Shown here piece after piece: positions 18,883 through 28,203 of a stretch of 64,000 bases of DNA. The notes under the pieces are model-generated. The model was not told the origin of the DNA and did no database searches. It saw nothing but the letters and a program-made list of their open reading frames with translations. Both the position numbers and the translations under genes were made by a program. Source of the stretch: Halomonas sp. TD01 (GTDB taxonomy: Bacteria > Pseudomonadota > Gammaproteobacteria > Pseudomonadales > Halomonadaceae); assembly GCF_923868895.1 (NCBI RefSeq), contig NZ_OV350343.1, positions 3,100,001 through 3,164,000 of the forward strand. The letters run 5' to 3'. How positions within the stretch are numbered: the first letter of the stretch is position 1; the number at the start of each line of letters is the position of its first letter.

Positions 18883-20441
18883 AAATTCGTTCCCAGGTAG
18901 GCATGGTTCTCAACCTTGATAAGTGTATCGGTTGCCACACCTGTTCGGTGACCTGCAAAAATGTCTGGACCAGTCGCGAAGGTATGGAGTACGCCTGGTT
19001 CAACAATGTCGAGACCAAGCCCGGTATCGGCTATCCCAAAGAGTGGGAGAACCAGGCCAAGTGGAAGGGCGGCTGGATGCGCCGTAACGACGGTCGGATT
19101 GAGCCGCGTATTGGTGGCAAATGGCGGGTGCTGGCGAACATTTTCGCCAACCCCGACTTGCCCGAGATGGATGACTACTATGAGCCGTTCACTTTCGACT
19201 ACCAACACCTGCATACCGCCAAGATCGGTGAGCACCAGCCGGTAGCGCGTCCGCGCTCGCTGATTTCCGGTCAGCGCATGAAAAAGATCGAATGGGGCCC
19301 CAACTGGGAAGAGATCCTCGGCACCGAGTTCGCCAAGCGGCGCAAAGACGCCAACTTCGACAAGGTGCAGGCAGATATTTACGGCCAGTTCGAAAACACC
19401 TTCATGATGTATCTGCCACGCCTGTGCGAGCACTGTTTGAACCCCACCTGTGTGGCGTCCTGCCCTAGCGGTGCGATCTACAAGCGGGAAGAGGATGGCA
19501 TCGTTCTAATCGACCAGGACAAGTGTCGTGGCTGGCGGATGTGTATCTCCGGCTGCCCCTACAAGAAGATCTACTACAACTGGAAAAGCGGTAAGTCCGA
19601 GAAGTGCATCTTCTGCTACCCGCGTATCGAGGCCGGTCAGCCGACCATCTGCTCCGAGACCTGTGTGGGCCGCATTCGCTATCTCGGCGTGCTGCTGTAT
19701 GACGCTGATCGCATCGAGGAAGTGGCAAGCTCCCCGGATGAGCGTGACCTCTACCATCGCCAATGTGAGATCTTCCTTGATCCCAACGATCCGGAAGTGA
19801 TTGCCCAGGCCAAGCGGGATGGCATTCAGGATAACGTCATCAAAGCCGCCCAGGCCTCACCGGTTTACAAGATGGCTATCGACTGGGGGTTGGCGCTGCC
19901 ACTGCACCCGGAATACCGCACGCTGCCGATGGTGTGGTACGTGCCGCCGCTGTCGCCGATTCAGTCCGCCGCTGAGGCGGGGCATGTGGAGTTTGACGGC
20001 ATCCTGCCGAAGATTGAATCACTGCGTATCCCGGTGAAGTACCTAGCTAACCTGTTGACTGCTGGTGAAGAGGAGCCCGTGGTGTTGGCACTCAAGCGCT
20101 TAATGGCGATGCGTGTCTACATGCGCGGCAAGCACGTGGAGGGTGCCCCCAATGCCGACGTGCTCGATGCCGTGGGGCTGAGCGTCGCCCAAGTAGAAGA
20201 GATGTACCGCTACCTGGCCATTGCCAACTACGAGGATCGGTTTGTGATCCCCACCAGCCATCGGGAAATGGCCACCGAAGCCTTCCCGGAACGGGGCGGA
20301 TGCGGCTTTACCTTTGGTGATGGTTGCCACGGTGAGAGCCAGCCCAACCTGTTTAATGGCCGTAAGCAGACCAGCGTGTTGGTGAAACCGGTAGAGGTCT
20401 TCGACCCGCAGCCGCAACTTGAGGAGTCTCGTCATGACTGA
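18879..20441 (+). CDS. narH: respiratory nitrate reductase beta subunit
   Basis: 520 residues carrying four cysteine clusters that wire electrons from NarI to NarG: CIGCHTCSVTCKNVW, CEHCLNPTCVASCP, CRGWRMCISGCPYKK and CIFCYPR with CSETCVGR. The Trp in CRGW marks the [3Fe-4S] cluster typical of NarH. It overlaps narG by 4 nt and narJ by 8 nt. Confidence 0.98.
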   Translation: MKIRSQVGMVLNLDKCIGCHTCSVTCKNVWTSREGMEYAWFNNVETKPGIGYPKEWENQAKWKGGWMRRNDGRIEPRIGGKWRVLANIFANPDLPEMDDYYEPFTFDYQHLHTAKIGEHQPVARPRSLISGQRMKKIEWGPNWEEILGTEFAKRRKDANFDKVQADIYGQFENTFMMYLPRLCEHCLNPTCVASCPSGAIYKREEDGIVLIDQDKCRGWRMCISGCPYKKIYYNWKSGKSEKCIFCYPRIEAGQPTICSETCVGRIRYLGVLLYDADRIEEVASSPDERDLYHRQCEIFLDPNDPEVIAQAKRDGIQDNVIKAAQASPVYKMAIDWGLALPLHPEYRTLPMVWYVPPLSPIQSAAEAGHVEFDGILPKIESLRIPVKYLANLLTAGEEEPVVLALKRLMAMRVYMRGKHVEGAPNADVLDAVGLSVAQVEEMYRYLAIANYEDRFVIPTSHREMATEAFPERGGCGFTFGDGCHGESQPNLFNGRKQTSVLVKPVEVFDPQPQLEESRHD

Positions 20442-21246
20442 AGCCGCTACCCAATCGCCGACCCCGGGAGAGCCGTCGTTCGAGCCGCTACAGGGTATGC
20501 GTAGCCTACGCGTACTGGCCCGCCTGCTCGATTACCCGACCCAGGAACTGCAGGATGCCTGCGGCGAACTCATCGAAATTCTCAATGCCGAGCGCCGCCT
20601 GGGGGCGGCTCTCAAGTCGTCACTAATGGAGTGGTGTCAGCGTCTCCAAGAGGGCGACCTGCTTGAGCTGCAGGCCGAGTACGTCGCCATGTTCGATAAG
20701 GGGCGGGCTACGTCGCTGCTGTTATTCGAACACGTACACGGTGAATCACGTGACCGTGGCCAGGCCATGGTGGATCTTATGGCCGAGTACAGCGCGGCCG
20801 GTTTCGAGCTGGATGCCCGTGAACTGCCCGATCATCTACCGGTATTTCTTGAATACCTTTCAATGTGCGACGACGCCGAGATTGGCCGCTGGCTGGGCGA
20901 AATACGCCATATCCTGGCGTTGCTGACGGCACGGCTGGAGGAGCGGGGAGCGGATCACGCGCTGGTACCGTTGTCACTATTGGCATTAATCGGCGCCGAG
21001 GGAGATGTTGAGGAGCATCGGCCCCAGGTCAAAAAAGAAGCGCCGGACAACACCCCCGAAGCATTAGACGCTGTATGGGAAGAAGAAGCGGTGCGTTTCT
21101 CAGCAACCTCAGATGAGGATTGCGCGCTGCAGTCTGCCGAAGGCCGCCGCTTGGCTGAGCGCAAGCACACCGTTCAGAGCCAGCCGGTACGCATTATGCC
21201 TGCTCCGTCTTTAAATGCCTCTTCCGCTCCTTCCGCCGATCGTTAA
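20434..21246 (+). CDS. narJ: nitrate reductase assembly chaperone NarJ
   Basis: 270 residues of the TorD/NarJ chaperone family; it helps insert the Mo cofactor into NarG and holds the apoenzyme off the membrane. The core (residues about 20-180) has LARLLDYPTQEL, AEYVAMFDKGRATSLLLFEH and DHLPVFLEYLS. The C-terminal ~70 residues are polar and longer than in E. coli NarJ. I chose the ATG at 20434, seven bases after GAGGAG; the earlier in-frame start at 20419 lies before that site. Confidence 0.94.
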   Translation: MTEAATQSPTPGEPSFEPLQGMRSLRVLARLLDYPTQELQDACGELIEILNAERRLGAALKSSLMEWCQRLQEGDLLELQAEYVAMFDKGRATSLLLFEHVHGESRDRGQAMVDLMAEYSAAGFELDARELPDHLPVFLEYLSMCDDAEIGRWLGEIRHILALLTARLEERGADHALVPLSLLALIGAEGDVEEHRPQVKKEAPDNTPEALDAVWEEEAVRFSATSDEDCALQSAEGRRLAERKHTVQSQPVRIMPAPSLNASSAPSADR

Positions 21247-21259
21247 TAGGAGAATCACC

Positions 21260-21952
21260 ATGTATGACGCGATTGCGCATTACTTAACCCATCTGATCTA
21301 CGGTTACTACCCCTATCTCGCTGGCACGGTGTTTCTGCTTGGCAGCCTGCTCCGTTTTGATCATGGTCAGTACACCTGGAAGACCGGTTCTAGCCAGATG
21401 CTCTCTTCAAAGAATATGCGCCTGGGCAGCAACCTGTTTCATATCGGTATTATCGTGATTTTCTTCGGCCATCTGGTAGGTATGCTCACACCGCACTGGG
21501 TTTACGCGCCGTTTCTGCACGCCGGTACTAAACAGCTAGTGGCTATCGTGGTGGGCGGTATTGCCGGTGCCATGTGCCTGGTGGGCGGTGCCATGCTGCT
21601 ATATCGGCGCATCTTTAATCCACGCGTGCGTCAATCTTCCAGCTTGATGGATACCCTGATCCTGGGGTTGATCGTTTTGCAGGCGGGCCTTGGCATGGTG
21701 ACCATCATCTTCTCGCTAGGCCATATGGACGGTGAAATGATGCTAACCCTCTCCAGCTGGGCGCAGTCGATTGTCTTCTTCAGCGGCGGTGCGGCGGACT
21801 ACATGCAGGAAGTGTCGTGGATCTACAAACTGCATATCTTTATCGGCCTGACCATCATCCTGCTGTTCCCCTTTACCCGCTTGGTGCATGTGTGGAGCGC
21901 GCCGTTTGGTTATATCACACGTAGGTACCAGCTTGTCCGCCGCCGCAGCTAA
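21260..21952 (+). CDS. narI: respiratory nitrate reductase gamma subunit, cytochrome b
   Basis: 230 residues, five membrane helices. It oxidises quinol at the membrane and passes electrons through two b hemes to NarH. Histidines expected as heme ligands sit in FHIGIIVIFFGHLVGM and in helix five (YKLHIFIGLTII, then RLVHVWSAP). The ATG at 21260 follows TAGGAGAATCACC. Confidence 0.96.
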   Translation: MYDAIAHYLTHLIYGYYPYLAGTVFLLGSLLRFDHGQYTWKTGSSQMLSSKNMRLGSNLFHIGIIVIFFGHLVGMLTPHWVYAPFLHAGTKQLVAIVVGGIAGAMCLVGGAMLLYRRIFNPRVRQSSSLMDTLILGLIVLQAGLGMVTIIFSLGHMDGEMMLTLSSWAQSIVFFSGGAADYMQEVSWIYKLHIFIGLTIILLFPFTRLVHVWSAPFGYITRRYQLVRRRS

Positions 21953-21993
21953 AAAAACTGGCTTGTGCTCGGCCAGGCAAGAGGAGAAATAAC

Positions 21994-22815
21994 ATGCAGA
22001 TGATTGATATCGAACAGTTACCTGGGGGCGTTGCTGCGCCTCCGGTACGTGTCGGCGACACCCCTATCGATGAAGCAACGATTGCGTTGGAGATGCAGTA
22101 TCACCCCGCCGAAACAGCGGGGGAGGCTCAGCTTCAGGCCGCCCGTGCGTTGGTGGTCCGAGAGCTGCTTCGCCAGCGTGCTAGCGTCCTGGGCCTACTA
22201 TCGACACAGGACGTTAGCGAAGCGCAGGAAGATGCGGCGATTGCTGCCTTGCTCGAACAGGAGCTTGAGGTGCCGGAACCGGGGGAAGCAGATTGCCAGC
22301 GCTTTTTTGACACCCACCGAGAGCGCTTCAGTGAGCCGGTGCAGTTACGCGTTCGGCATATCCTGCTCGCGGCCGCACCCGATGACTCCCAGGGTCGCGA
22401 CGACGCCTACCAGCTTGGTGAGAAGCTACTCGAACAGCTTAATGAGATACCCGAACGGTTTGCCGAATTTGCTCAACACCACTCCGTGTGCCCTTCAAAA
22501 GAGCTGGATGGTGATTTGGGTTGGCTAGTGTCGGGGCAAACCGTTCCAGAGTTGGATCGCGCTTTGCAGCACCTGCCCGAAGGTCTACACGAGCGCCCCT
22601 TGGCGTCTCGCTATGGCTGGCATGTGGTGAGTATTGACGAGCGCAGAGAAGGTAGGGCGTTACCTTTCGATCAGGTTATCGACCGGGTGCGCCATAGCCT
22701 ACGGGAGCAGGCAACTCGACGTGCGCTGCGTCACTATTTGCTGATGTTAGAGAGCGAAATAGGCGTCGAAGGGATTGTGCTGGATGACGATGCTGGCGGC
22801 AGCTTGCTGCAATAG
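21994..22815 (+). CDS. parvulin-type peptidyl-prolyl isomerase of the nar operon
   Basis: 273 residues with no signal peptide, so it is probably cytoplasmic. The N-terminal SurA-like helical part (to about 105) is followed by a rotamase domain (about 110-215: QLRVRHILLAA, DLGWLVSGQTVPELD, GWHVVSID). A parvulin follows narGHJI in Pseudomonas too, and is thought to help the enzyme fold. An AGAGGAGAAA ribosome site precedes the ATG. Confidence 0.9.
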   Translation: MQMIDIEQLPGGVAAPPVRVGDTPIDEATIALEMQYHPAETAGEAQLQAARALVVRELLRQRASVLGLLSTQDVSEAQEDAAIAALLEQELEVPEPGEADCQRFFDTHRERFSEPVQLRVRHILLAAAPDDSQGRDDAYQLGEKLLEQLNEIPERFAEFAQHHSVCPSKELDGDLGWLVSGQTVPELDRALQHLPEGLHERPLASRYGWHVVSIDERREGRALPFDQVIDRVRHSLREQATRRALRHYLLMLESEIGVEGIVLDDDAGGSLLQ

Positions 22816-22837
22816 AAACGCTAATAGGAGATGCTTG

Positions 22838-23416
22838 ATGTCCCATGTTCCCGTAGATGCACTTTTCACTCCGCTTGGCATCGCGGTGTTAACCGTTTCC
22901 GATACGCGTGGATTCGATGAGGATGGCAGTGGTGACTTACTCGCCGCGCATCTTATTGAAAGCGGCCATAACCTAGTGGAGCGGCGCATCGTGCCTGATG
23001 ATATTTATCAGGTTCGTGCTGTGGTTTCGGAATGGATTGCGCGTAACGAAATTCAGACGATCCTGGTGAATGGCGGTACGGGCTTCACTGCTCGCGATAC
23101 CACACCAGAGGCATTAGTCCCTCTTTTTGACAAAGCAATTGAGGGGTATGGCGAGCTGTTTCGCTACTACTCTCTGCAAACGATTGGCACGTCGACTATT
23201 CAATCTCGGGCGGTGGCCGGGGTTGCCAACCAGACACTGTTGTTTGCAATGCCCGGTTCGCCCAAAGCATGTGAATTGGCGTGGGAAAAAATCATCTCAT
23301 TGCAGTTGGACTCCCGCACTCGGCCCTGCAACTTTGTAGCAATGGTGTTGCCTTCTGCTCCTGCTTGTAGTGGACGTCAAGTAGAAACGACGTCGCATGT
23401 TTCGGAGCGCTTATGA
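22838..23416 (+). CDS. moaB: molybdopterin adenylyltransferase-family protein MoaB
   Basis: 192 residues of the MoaB/Mog fold with the signature NGGTGFTARDTTPEAL and the FAMPGSPKACELAWEK block. It adenylates molybdopterin ahead of molybdate insertion. The ATG at 22838 lies seven bases after TAGGAG. It overlaps moeA by 4 nt (ATGA). A C-terminal extension of about 20 residues follows the usual end. Confidence 0.92.
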   Translation: MSHVPVDALFTPLGIAVLTVSDTRGFDEDGSGDLLAAHLIESGHNLVERRIVPDDIYQVRAVVSEWIARNEIQTILVNGGTGFTARDTTPEALVPLFDKAIEGYGELFRYYSLQTIGTSTIQSRAVAGVANQTLLFAMPGSPKACELAWEKIISLQLDSRTRPCNFVAMVLPSAPACSGRQVETTSHVSERL

Positions 23417-24675
23417 ACTGTCACTGCGCAGAAATAGTCACGCCCGGCTTGTTAAATTTATTTGATGCACGCCAACGAGTTATCGACGCAGCCACGCCGA
23501 TTAATGCCGTAGAAAACGTCTCCCTTGAACAGTCGGCGGGGCGAGTGCTGGCAGAAACGGTGGTTGCACCTCTCGATATGCCAGGTGTGGACAATAGCGC
23601 TATGGATGGTTACGCGCTGTGTCTGGCTGATTACCAAGCGGCACCTCGCGGTGCAGGCCTGCCCATTCTTCAACGCGTGCCAGCTGGCGCAGGTGTCATG
23701 CTCCTACCCGAAGGGGGCTGCGCGCGTATTTTCACCGGCGCGCCGGTACCCATAGGGGCGGATATTGTGGTGCCTCAAGAGCGGGTAACCCTTGATAAGC
23801 GCGGGCATATACATCTTGAGGGTAGCTTGGTGCTAGGCGCTAATATTCGCCGTCAAGGCGAGGAGACCCGCATGGGAACCCCGCTACTCGCTGCGGGTAA
23901 GTTTCTTGATGCAGCGTCGATTGCGCTTCTGGCAAGCCACGGGATCAATATCGTTGCCGTCAAGCGGCGCCTAAGGGTGGCATTGCTCTCAACCGGCGAT
24001 GAGCTGATTGCCCCAGGCACGGTGCGATCGCCGGGACAGGTATACGACAGCAATCGCGCCATGCTTAACGTACTGCTCGCACAAGCGCAGTGCGATGTAC
24101 TGGACCTGGGCGTCATCGCTGATTCGCCGCAGTCATTGCACCAGGCCTTTGAGCACGCACAAACCATTGCAGATGTGGTGATATGCACCGGTGGCGTTTC
24201 GGTAGGCGAGGAGGATCACGTTCGTCCGGTGATCGAGCAGCGCGGTGGGCTATATTTTCATGGTGTTGCGATGAAACCCGGAAAGCCCTTTGCATTCGGT
24301 TATCTAGGCGCGGAGCCTTCCACTTGCACGCCGTTAATGGCGCTGCCGGGTAATCCCGTGGCCTCCCTGGTGGGCTGGCAACTGCTGGCGCTGCCGTTTA
24401 TTCATGCTATGCAGGGTCGACACTTAGCTTCGCTACAGTGTTTTCCAGTAACAGCGGGCTTCTCTCAGCGTGGGCCCAAAGGGCGCTGCGAGCTATTACG
24501 GGTAGTGTTGGATTGGTCACAGGGGAGTCCCGTGGCGCAGTTAGCGGGCGGACAGGGCTCGCATATGCTTGGTGCGGCTAGCCAAGCTGATGGTTATTTA
24601 ATGATTAACCCCGAAATCGATGTGGCAGAAGGGGAGGCGTATCACTACTACCCCATCAATCAGTTCGCCGCTTGA
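23413..24675 (+). CDS. moeA: molybdopterin molybdenumtransferase MoeA
   Basis: 420 residues. It inserts molybdate into adenylated molybdopterin. Motifs: MPGVDNSAMDGYAL, ARIFTGAPVPIGAD, STGDELIAPG, TGGVSVGEEDH, MKPGKPFAFG and ALPGNPVAS. It is co-operonic with moaB. Its placement directly behind narGHJI suggests a dedicated cofactor supply during anaerobic growth. Confidence 0.95.
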   Translation: MNCHCAEIVTPGLLNLFDARQRVIDAATPINAVENVSLEQSAGRVLAETVVAPLDMPGVDNSAMDGYALCLADYQAAPRGAGLPILQRVPAGAGVMLLPEGGCARIFTGAPVPIGADIVVPQERVTLDKRGHIHLEGSLVLGANIRRQGEETRMGTPLLAAGKFLDAASIALLASHGINIVAVKRRLRVALLSTGDELIAPGTVRSPGQVYDSNRAMLNVLLAQAQCDVLDLGVIADSPQSLHQAFEHAQTIADVVICTGGVSVGEEDHVRPVIEQRGGLYFHGVAMKPGKPFAFGYLGAEPSTCTPLMALPGNPVASLVGWQLLALPFIHAMQGRHLASLQCFPVTAGFSQRGPKGRCELLRVVLDWSQGSPVAQLAGGQGSHMLGAASQADGYLMINPEIDVAEGEAYHYYPINQFAA

Positions 24676-24727
24676 ATCACTTTTTCAGTCGTGACCACTG
24701 ACCTCGTTAGCTTTTATAGGAGAGGGT

Positions 24728-24793
24728 ATGTCTTCACATCACAAGCCACACATACAGCTGGTTAGTTCTCAAATAGAGGAGCCCTCACTATGA
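24728..24793 (+). CDS. 21-residue upstream ORF coupled to moaA
   Basis: ATG at 24728 follows ATAGGAGAGGGT, a strong ribosome site, and the 21-codon frame ([20 protein letters not shown], then Leu) ends in TGA overlapping the moaA ATG (ATGA). The arrangement suggests translational coupling or a regulatory leader peptide. I know of no named family. It may instead be a chance frame. Confidence 0.4.
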   Translation: MSSHHKPHIQLVSSQIEEPSL

Positions 24794-25779
24794 GCGTCTT
24801 GGTCGATGGGTTTGGCCGTAAGGTGCGTTACCTGCGTATATCGGTAACTGATCGTTGTGATTTTCGCTGTGTATATTGCATGGCCGAGGAGATGACCTTC
24901 CTGCCTCGAACCCAATTGCTGACCCTTGAGGAAATAGCCACCCTTTCGCAGGCATTCGTCGAGCTGGGCGTGGAAAAAATCCGTCTAACTGGTGGTGAGC
25001 CGCTGGTACGCCAGGGCGTGCTAACGCTAGTGCAAAAACTCGGTGAATTGGAGGGCCTGCGCGAGCTAGCTATGACCACCAATGGCTCAGGGCTGGTCAA
25101 ACATGCCGATGCTTTGCGCCAAGGCGGGCTACATCGGCTCAATATTAGCCTTGACTCGCTCAAGCCCGAGCGTTTTAAAGCATTAACCCGAACAGGTGAC
25201 TTAAACCAAGTGATCGCGGGTATCCGTGCCGCACGCCGCGCTGGTTTTCAGTCGATTAAGCTCAACGCTGTATTGCTTAAGGGGCGTAATGACGACGAAA
25301 TTATCGACTTGGTAAACTTTGCCCGGGATGAACAAGTCGATATCAGCTTTATCGAGGAGATGCCCCTGGGCGCTATCAGCGAGCATAACCGTGGTGAAAC
25401 CTTTCTTTCCACTGATGCGGTACGCGAGACCATAGAAAACCATTATCAACTCCTACCCACCACCGAGAGCACCCTAGGGCCATCCCGTTATTATCGTATG
25501 GCAAACAGCCAGTCACGCATTGGCTTTATCTCTCCCCATAGCCACAATTTTTGTGCTGCTTGTAATCGTGTTCGAGTGACGGCGGAAGGGCGGCTACTCC
25601 TCTGCTTGGGCAATGAGCACTCGGTGGATTTACGCGCTGTAATGCGGCGTTATCCAGGTGATATCCAGCGGCTTAAAGCCAGCATTGTGGCGGCAATGAA
25701 CAAAAAGCCAGAGCGCCACTACTTTACTACTGATGGTGAGGTTCAGGTTTTGCGGTTCATGAATGCAACTGGCGGTTAG
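24790..25779 (+). CDS. moaA: GTP 3',8-cyclase MoaA
   Basis: 329 residues, radical-SAM enzyme for the first step of molybdopterin synthesis. It has the N-terminal cluster CDFRCVYCM, the SAM-binding LTGGEPLVR, and the C-terminal second cluster [18 protein letters not shown]. The C-terminal Gly-Gly needed for activity is present. GAGGAG lies seven bases before the ATG. Confidence 0.96.
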   Translation: MSVLVDGFGRKVRYLRISVTDRCDFRCVYCMAEEMTFLPRTQLLTLEEIATLSQAFVELGVEKIRLTGGEPLVRQGVLTLVQKLGELEGLRELAMTTNGSGLVKHADALRQGGLHRLNISLDSLKPERFKALTRTGDLNQVIAGIRAARRAGFQSIKLNAVLLKGRNDDEIIDLVNFARDEQVDISFIEEMPLGAISEHNRGETFLSTDAVRETIENHYQLLPTTESTLGPSRYYRMANSQSRIGFISPHSHNFCAACNRVRVTAEGRLLLCLGNEHSVDLRAVMRRYPGDIQRLKASIVAAMNKKPERHYFTTDGEVQVLRFMNATGG

Positions 25780-25810
25780 CGCAACGTTTCCTCTACCGCA
25801 ATGTCAATAT

Positions 25811-26737
25811 TTAAAACAGCATTAGGCCAATAGACAACAACACACTGTAAAGCAGCGTTGAGATCGCCGTTTTTTTCAGCATTCTGGTTAGAATTTCGCC
25901 ATCACGACTTTGGGTTAACGTTTTGGCGGCATCAGTCAGTGGTTTGGCCACTAGCAGGCAACTCCACCCCAGTAGCGGCACTGGCACTGCAACCAGATAG
26001 ATGAGAGTGAGCAGCAGCGCTGTTCCCAGCAGCGCCCAGTGATACTTTATAGCGTTGGCGCGGCCAAGCCGCACCGCTAAGGTGATCTTGCCAGTGCGCG
26101 CATCGCTGTCGATATCTCGGACGTTATTGACGTTTAGCACGGCAGTGGCCAGCAGTCCACATGCGGCAGCGGGCAGTAACGGCAGCCAACTTAGTTGATG
26201 AGTGTGCAGGTAATAGGTTCCCAATACTCCCAGCAACCCGAAAAACAAAAAAACCGCAATGTCGCCCAGCCCTCGGTAGCCGTAGGGCTTACCGCCCAGC
26301 CCAACGGTATAGGTCACCGCTGCTAATAAAGCGGCAGCACCTAGTAGCAAGAAGAGAACAATGTGTCCCCACTGGTTGCCAAAAGTGGCAAGCAGTAATA
26401 ACAGTCCCGATAGCGCTGCACCAGTCGCCGTTAGGGCCATCCCTATGCGCATGGCCCGTGGAGTGATTAAGCCTGAAGAGACTGCTCTTGCCGGCCCAAT
26501 GCGAGAATAATCGTCGGCCCCAGAAGTGGCATCACCATAATCGTTGGCAAGGTTAGAGAGCACCTGGAGGGCAATTGCTGTCAGTAAGGAAAACACTAGC
26601 ACTGACGTTTTATAAGCATTCTCACCTGCTGCTAGACCACTCCCCAGCAGAATAGAGGCACATGCTAGCGGTAGTGTTCGCAGACGAGCGGCTAGCAACC
26701 AAGCTTGGCAGTGATTGCGCTTAGTGAGTAAATCCAT
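25811..26737 (-). CDS. menA: 1,4-dihydroxy-2-naphthoate polyprenyltransferase
   Basis: 308 residues, UbiA superfamily, eight to nine membrane helices. The two Asp motifs are NDYGDATSGADD (about residue 65) and NNVRDIDSDARTGKITLAVRLG (about residue 190), the MenA pattern. It prenylates 1,4-dihydroxy-2-naphthoate to form demethylmenaquinone. I chose the ATG at 26737 because the frame above it begins only with TTG. It lies just downstream of the broken transporter and divergent from frdABCD, so it probably supplies low-potential quinone for fumarate reductase. Confidence 0.88.
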   Translation of the reverse strand: MDLLTKRNHCQAWLLAARLRTLPLACASILLGSGLAAGENAYKTSVLVFSLLTAIALQVLSNLANDYGDATSGADDYSRIGPARAVSSGLITPRAMRIGMALTATGAALSGLLLLLATFGNQWGHIVLFLLLGAAALLAAVTYTVGLGGKPYGYRGLGDIAVFLFFGLLGVLGTYYLHTHQLSWLPLLPAAACGLLATAVLNVNNVRDIDSDARTGKITLAVRLGRANAIKYHWALLGTALLLTLIYLVAVPVPLLGWSCLLVAKPLTDAAKTLTQSRDGEILTRMLKKTAISTLLYSVLLSIGLMLF

Positions 26738-26752
26738 TGTGCGATTTTCCAA

Positions 26753-27843
26753 TCAATTGATTAGCATTAGCCAGGGCAGACCAATGACTAACCACGCCAC
26801 CAGGAAGATCAGCCCGAAGATTGCCCCTAGCCGCCAGAAGAGTGCACTGGGCAAGTAGCCGCTACCGTAGTAAACCGGGCTTGGCCCTGTGCCGTAAGGT
26901 GTGAGAATACCCATAAAGCCGAGCGTGGGCAGCAGTAGTAGCACAAACATCTGCATATCCAAGCCTGGAATGCCAGACGCCGCCGCCAAAATAACCGGCA
27001 GTAGGGCGGTGACGTGTGCCGTAATGCTGGCAAAGAAGTAGTGCAGAGCGTAGAACAGTACGGTCAAGGCCACCATGGCCATCAGCGGGTTAAAGTGACT
27101 TATTTGCCCGCCTACCACGTTGCCAAACCAATTCACGAACCCCACTTGGCTAAGTCCGCCTGCCAGCGCCACCAAGGTGGCAAACCAAACAAAGGTATTC
27201 CAGGCGGCATTGTTCTTGAGAATATCATCCCAGGTGACGATGCCTGTCAGCAGCATGCCGCAAATCACAACCAGCCCAACCAAAGATGCGGAGATAATGC
27301 CGCCGCCAAAAATCCACAGTAGTAGTGCCGTGACAACCATTACCACCAGTACTATCTCTTTACGAGTGAGCTTGCCTAATTGCTTTAGCTCGTCTCTTGC
27401 CCAGTCAGAAATTTCATGGCCCGCTTTCACCTCAGGGGCGCATAGCCAGTAGCAAAGTAGTGGCACTAACAGCAGTAGCAAAATGCCTACTGGCGCAATG
27501 GCCATAAACCACTGCCCCCAGTTGATCTGGATGCCGGTTGTGCTTTCGGTTAGGGCGATGGCTAACAAGTTAGGGGCCATGGCTGTTAGAAACAGCGAGC
27601 TGGTCACGCAGGTAGAAGCCAACGCTGTCCACATCAAAAAGCTACCCATACGCTTCATGCTGGGGTCATTGGGGTGCGAGTCGTAAAGTGGTGGCAGGTT
27701 GCGAATCACCGGATAAATGGTGCCCGCACTGCGTGCAGTGTTGGAGGGCGTAAAAGGGGCAAGAATCGAAACGCAACAATGATGGCGATGATAAGTGGTG
27801 CGAATAGCTTCCACCGAGGCGATGGTTGAGTAATGCTGTTCAT
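26753..27843 (-). pseudogene. dicarboxylate transporter (DASS/CitT family), internally deleted and frameshifted
   Basis: A start codon at 27841-27843 opens a normal-looking N-terminus (MNSITQPSPRWKLFAPL, then a membrane helix ending IIVA) but the frame shifts near 27770 and stops near 27710. The rest continues in another frame from SILAPFTPSNTARSAGT to the end (about 340 residues). That join brings the first helix directly to the family's mid-protein TPSNTAR motif, so roughly 120-150 residues of a ~480-residue DASS carrier are missing. It was probably a fumarate/succinate-type carrier, given menA and frd on either side. A sequencing error alone cannot explain a loss of this size. Confidence 0.8.
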
Positions 27844-28203
27844 ACTGCCTCTCTCTTTCTCTTCAGTTGTTTTTAAGTTCTTCTATTTTCTAAGTATTAT
27901 TTCGGCAGTAAAGCCACACCGGAATATTGACCTTGTCTTTAAAAGCTTTGCCTTTAAAAACTTTTTCTTTAAAAACAACGCCGAAAACACCTGCCGATGG
28001 CAGTGAGTTATTTGAAGAGTAGATGGTATGGCACTAGGGTAAAAGCAGCGCCAACTCGATTTCTATTTTTCTTGATGTACATCAATAGTCCTTTGGACTA
28101 ATGAACAGAGCTCGCCACGGGTATGGTAAGTTCAAATAAAGAAGACGACGCCGCAGAGTGTCGCCACTAACGCGCTTTGGCCTGGCTAACGGAAGGAAGT
28201 GTT
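27844..28203. promoter_or_regulatory. transporter/frdA divergent intergenic region
   Basis: 360 bp, AT-rich, without a gene. It holds three CTTTAAAA repeats at exact 15-bp steps (27937, 27952, 27967) and one perfect FNR/ANR box (28072-28085), and ends with the AAGGAAG ribosome site of frdA. Confidence 0.7.
28072..28085. promoter_or_regulatory. FNR/ANR box upstream of frdABCD
   Basis: TTGAT-GTAC-ATCAA is a perfect match to TTGATNNNNATCAA. It lies 119 bp before frdA and predicts activation of fumarate reductase when oxygen is low. Confidence 0.88.

Noticed and set aside
18864..19433. 189-codon antisense frame over the narG/narH junction
   Set aside because: The plus strand encodes essential NarH cysteines here; no ribosome site or family match.
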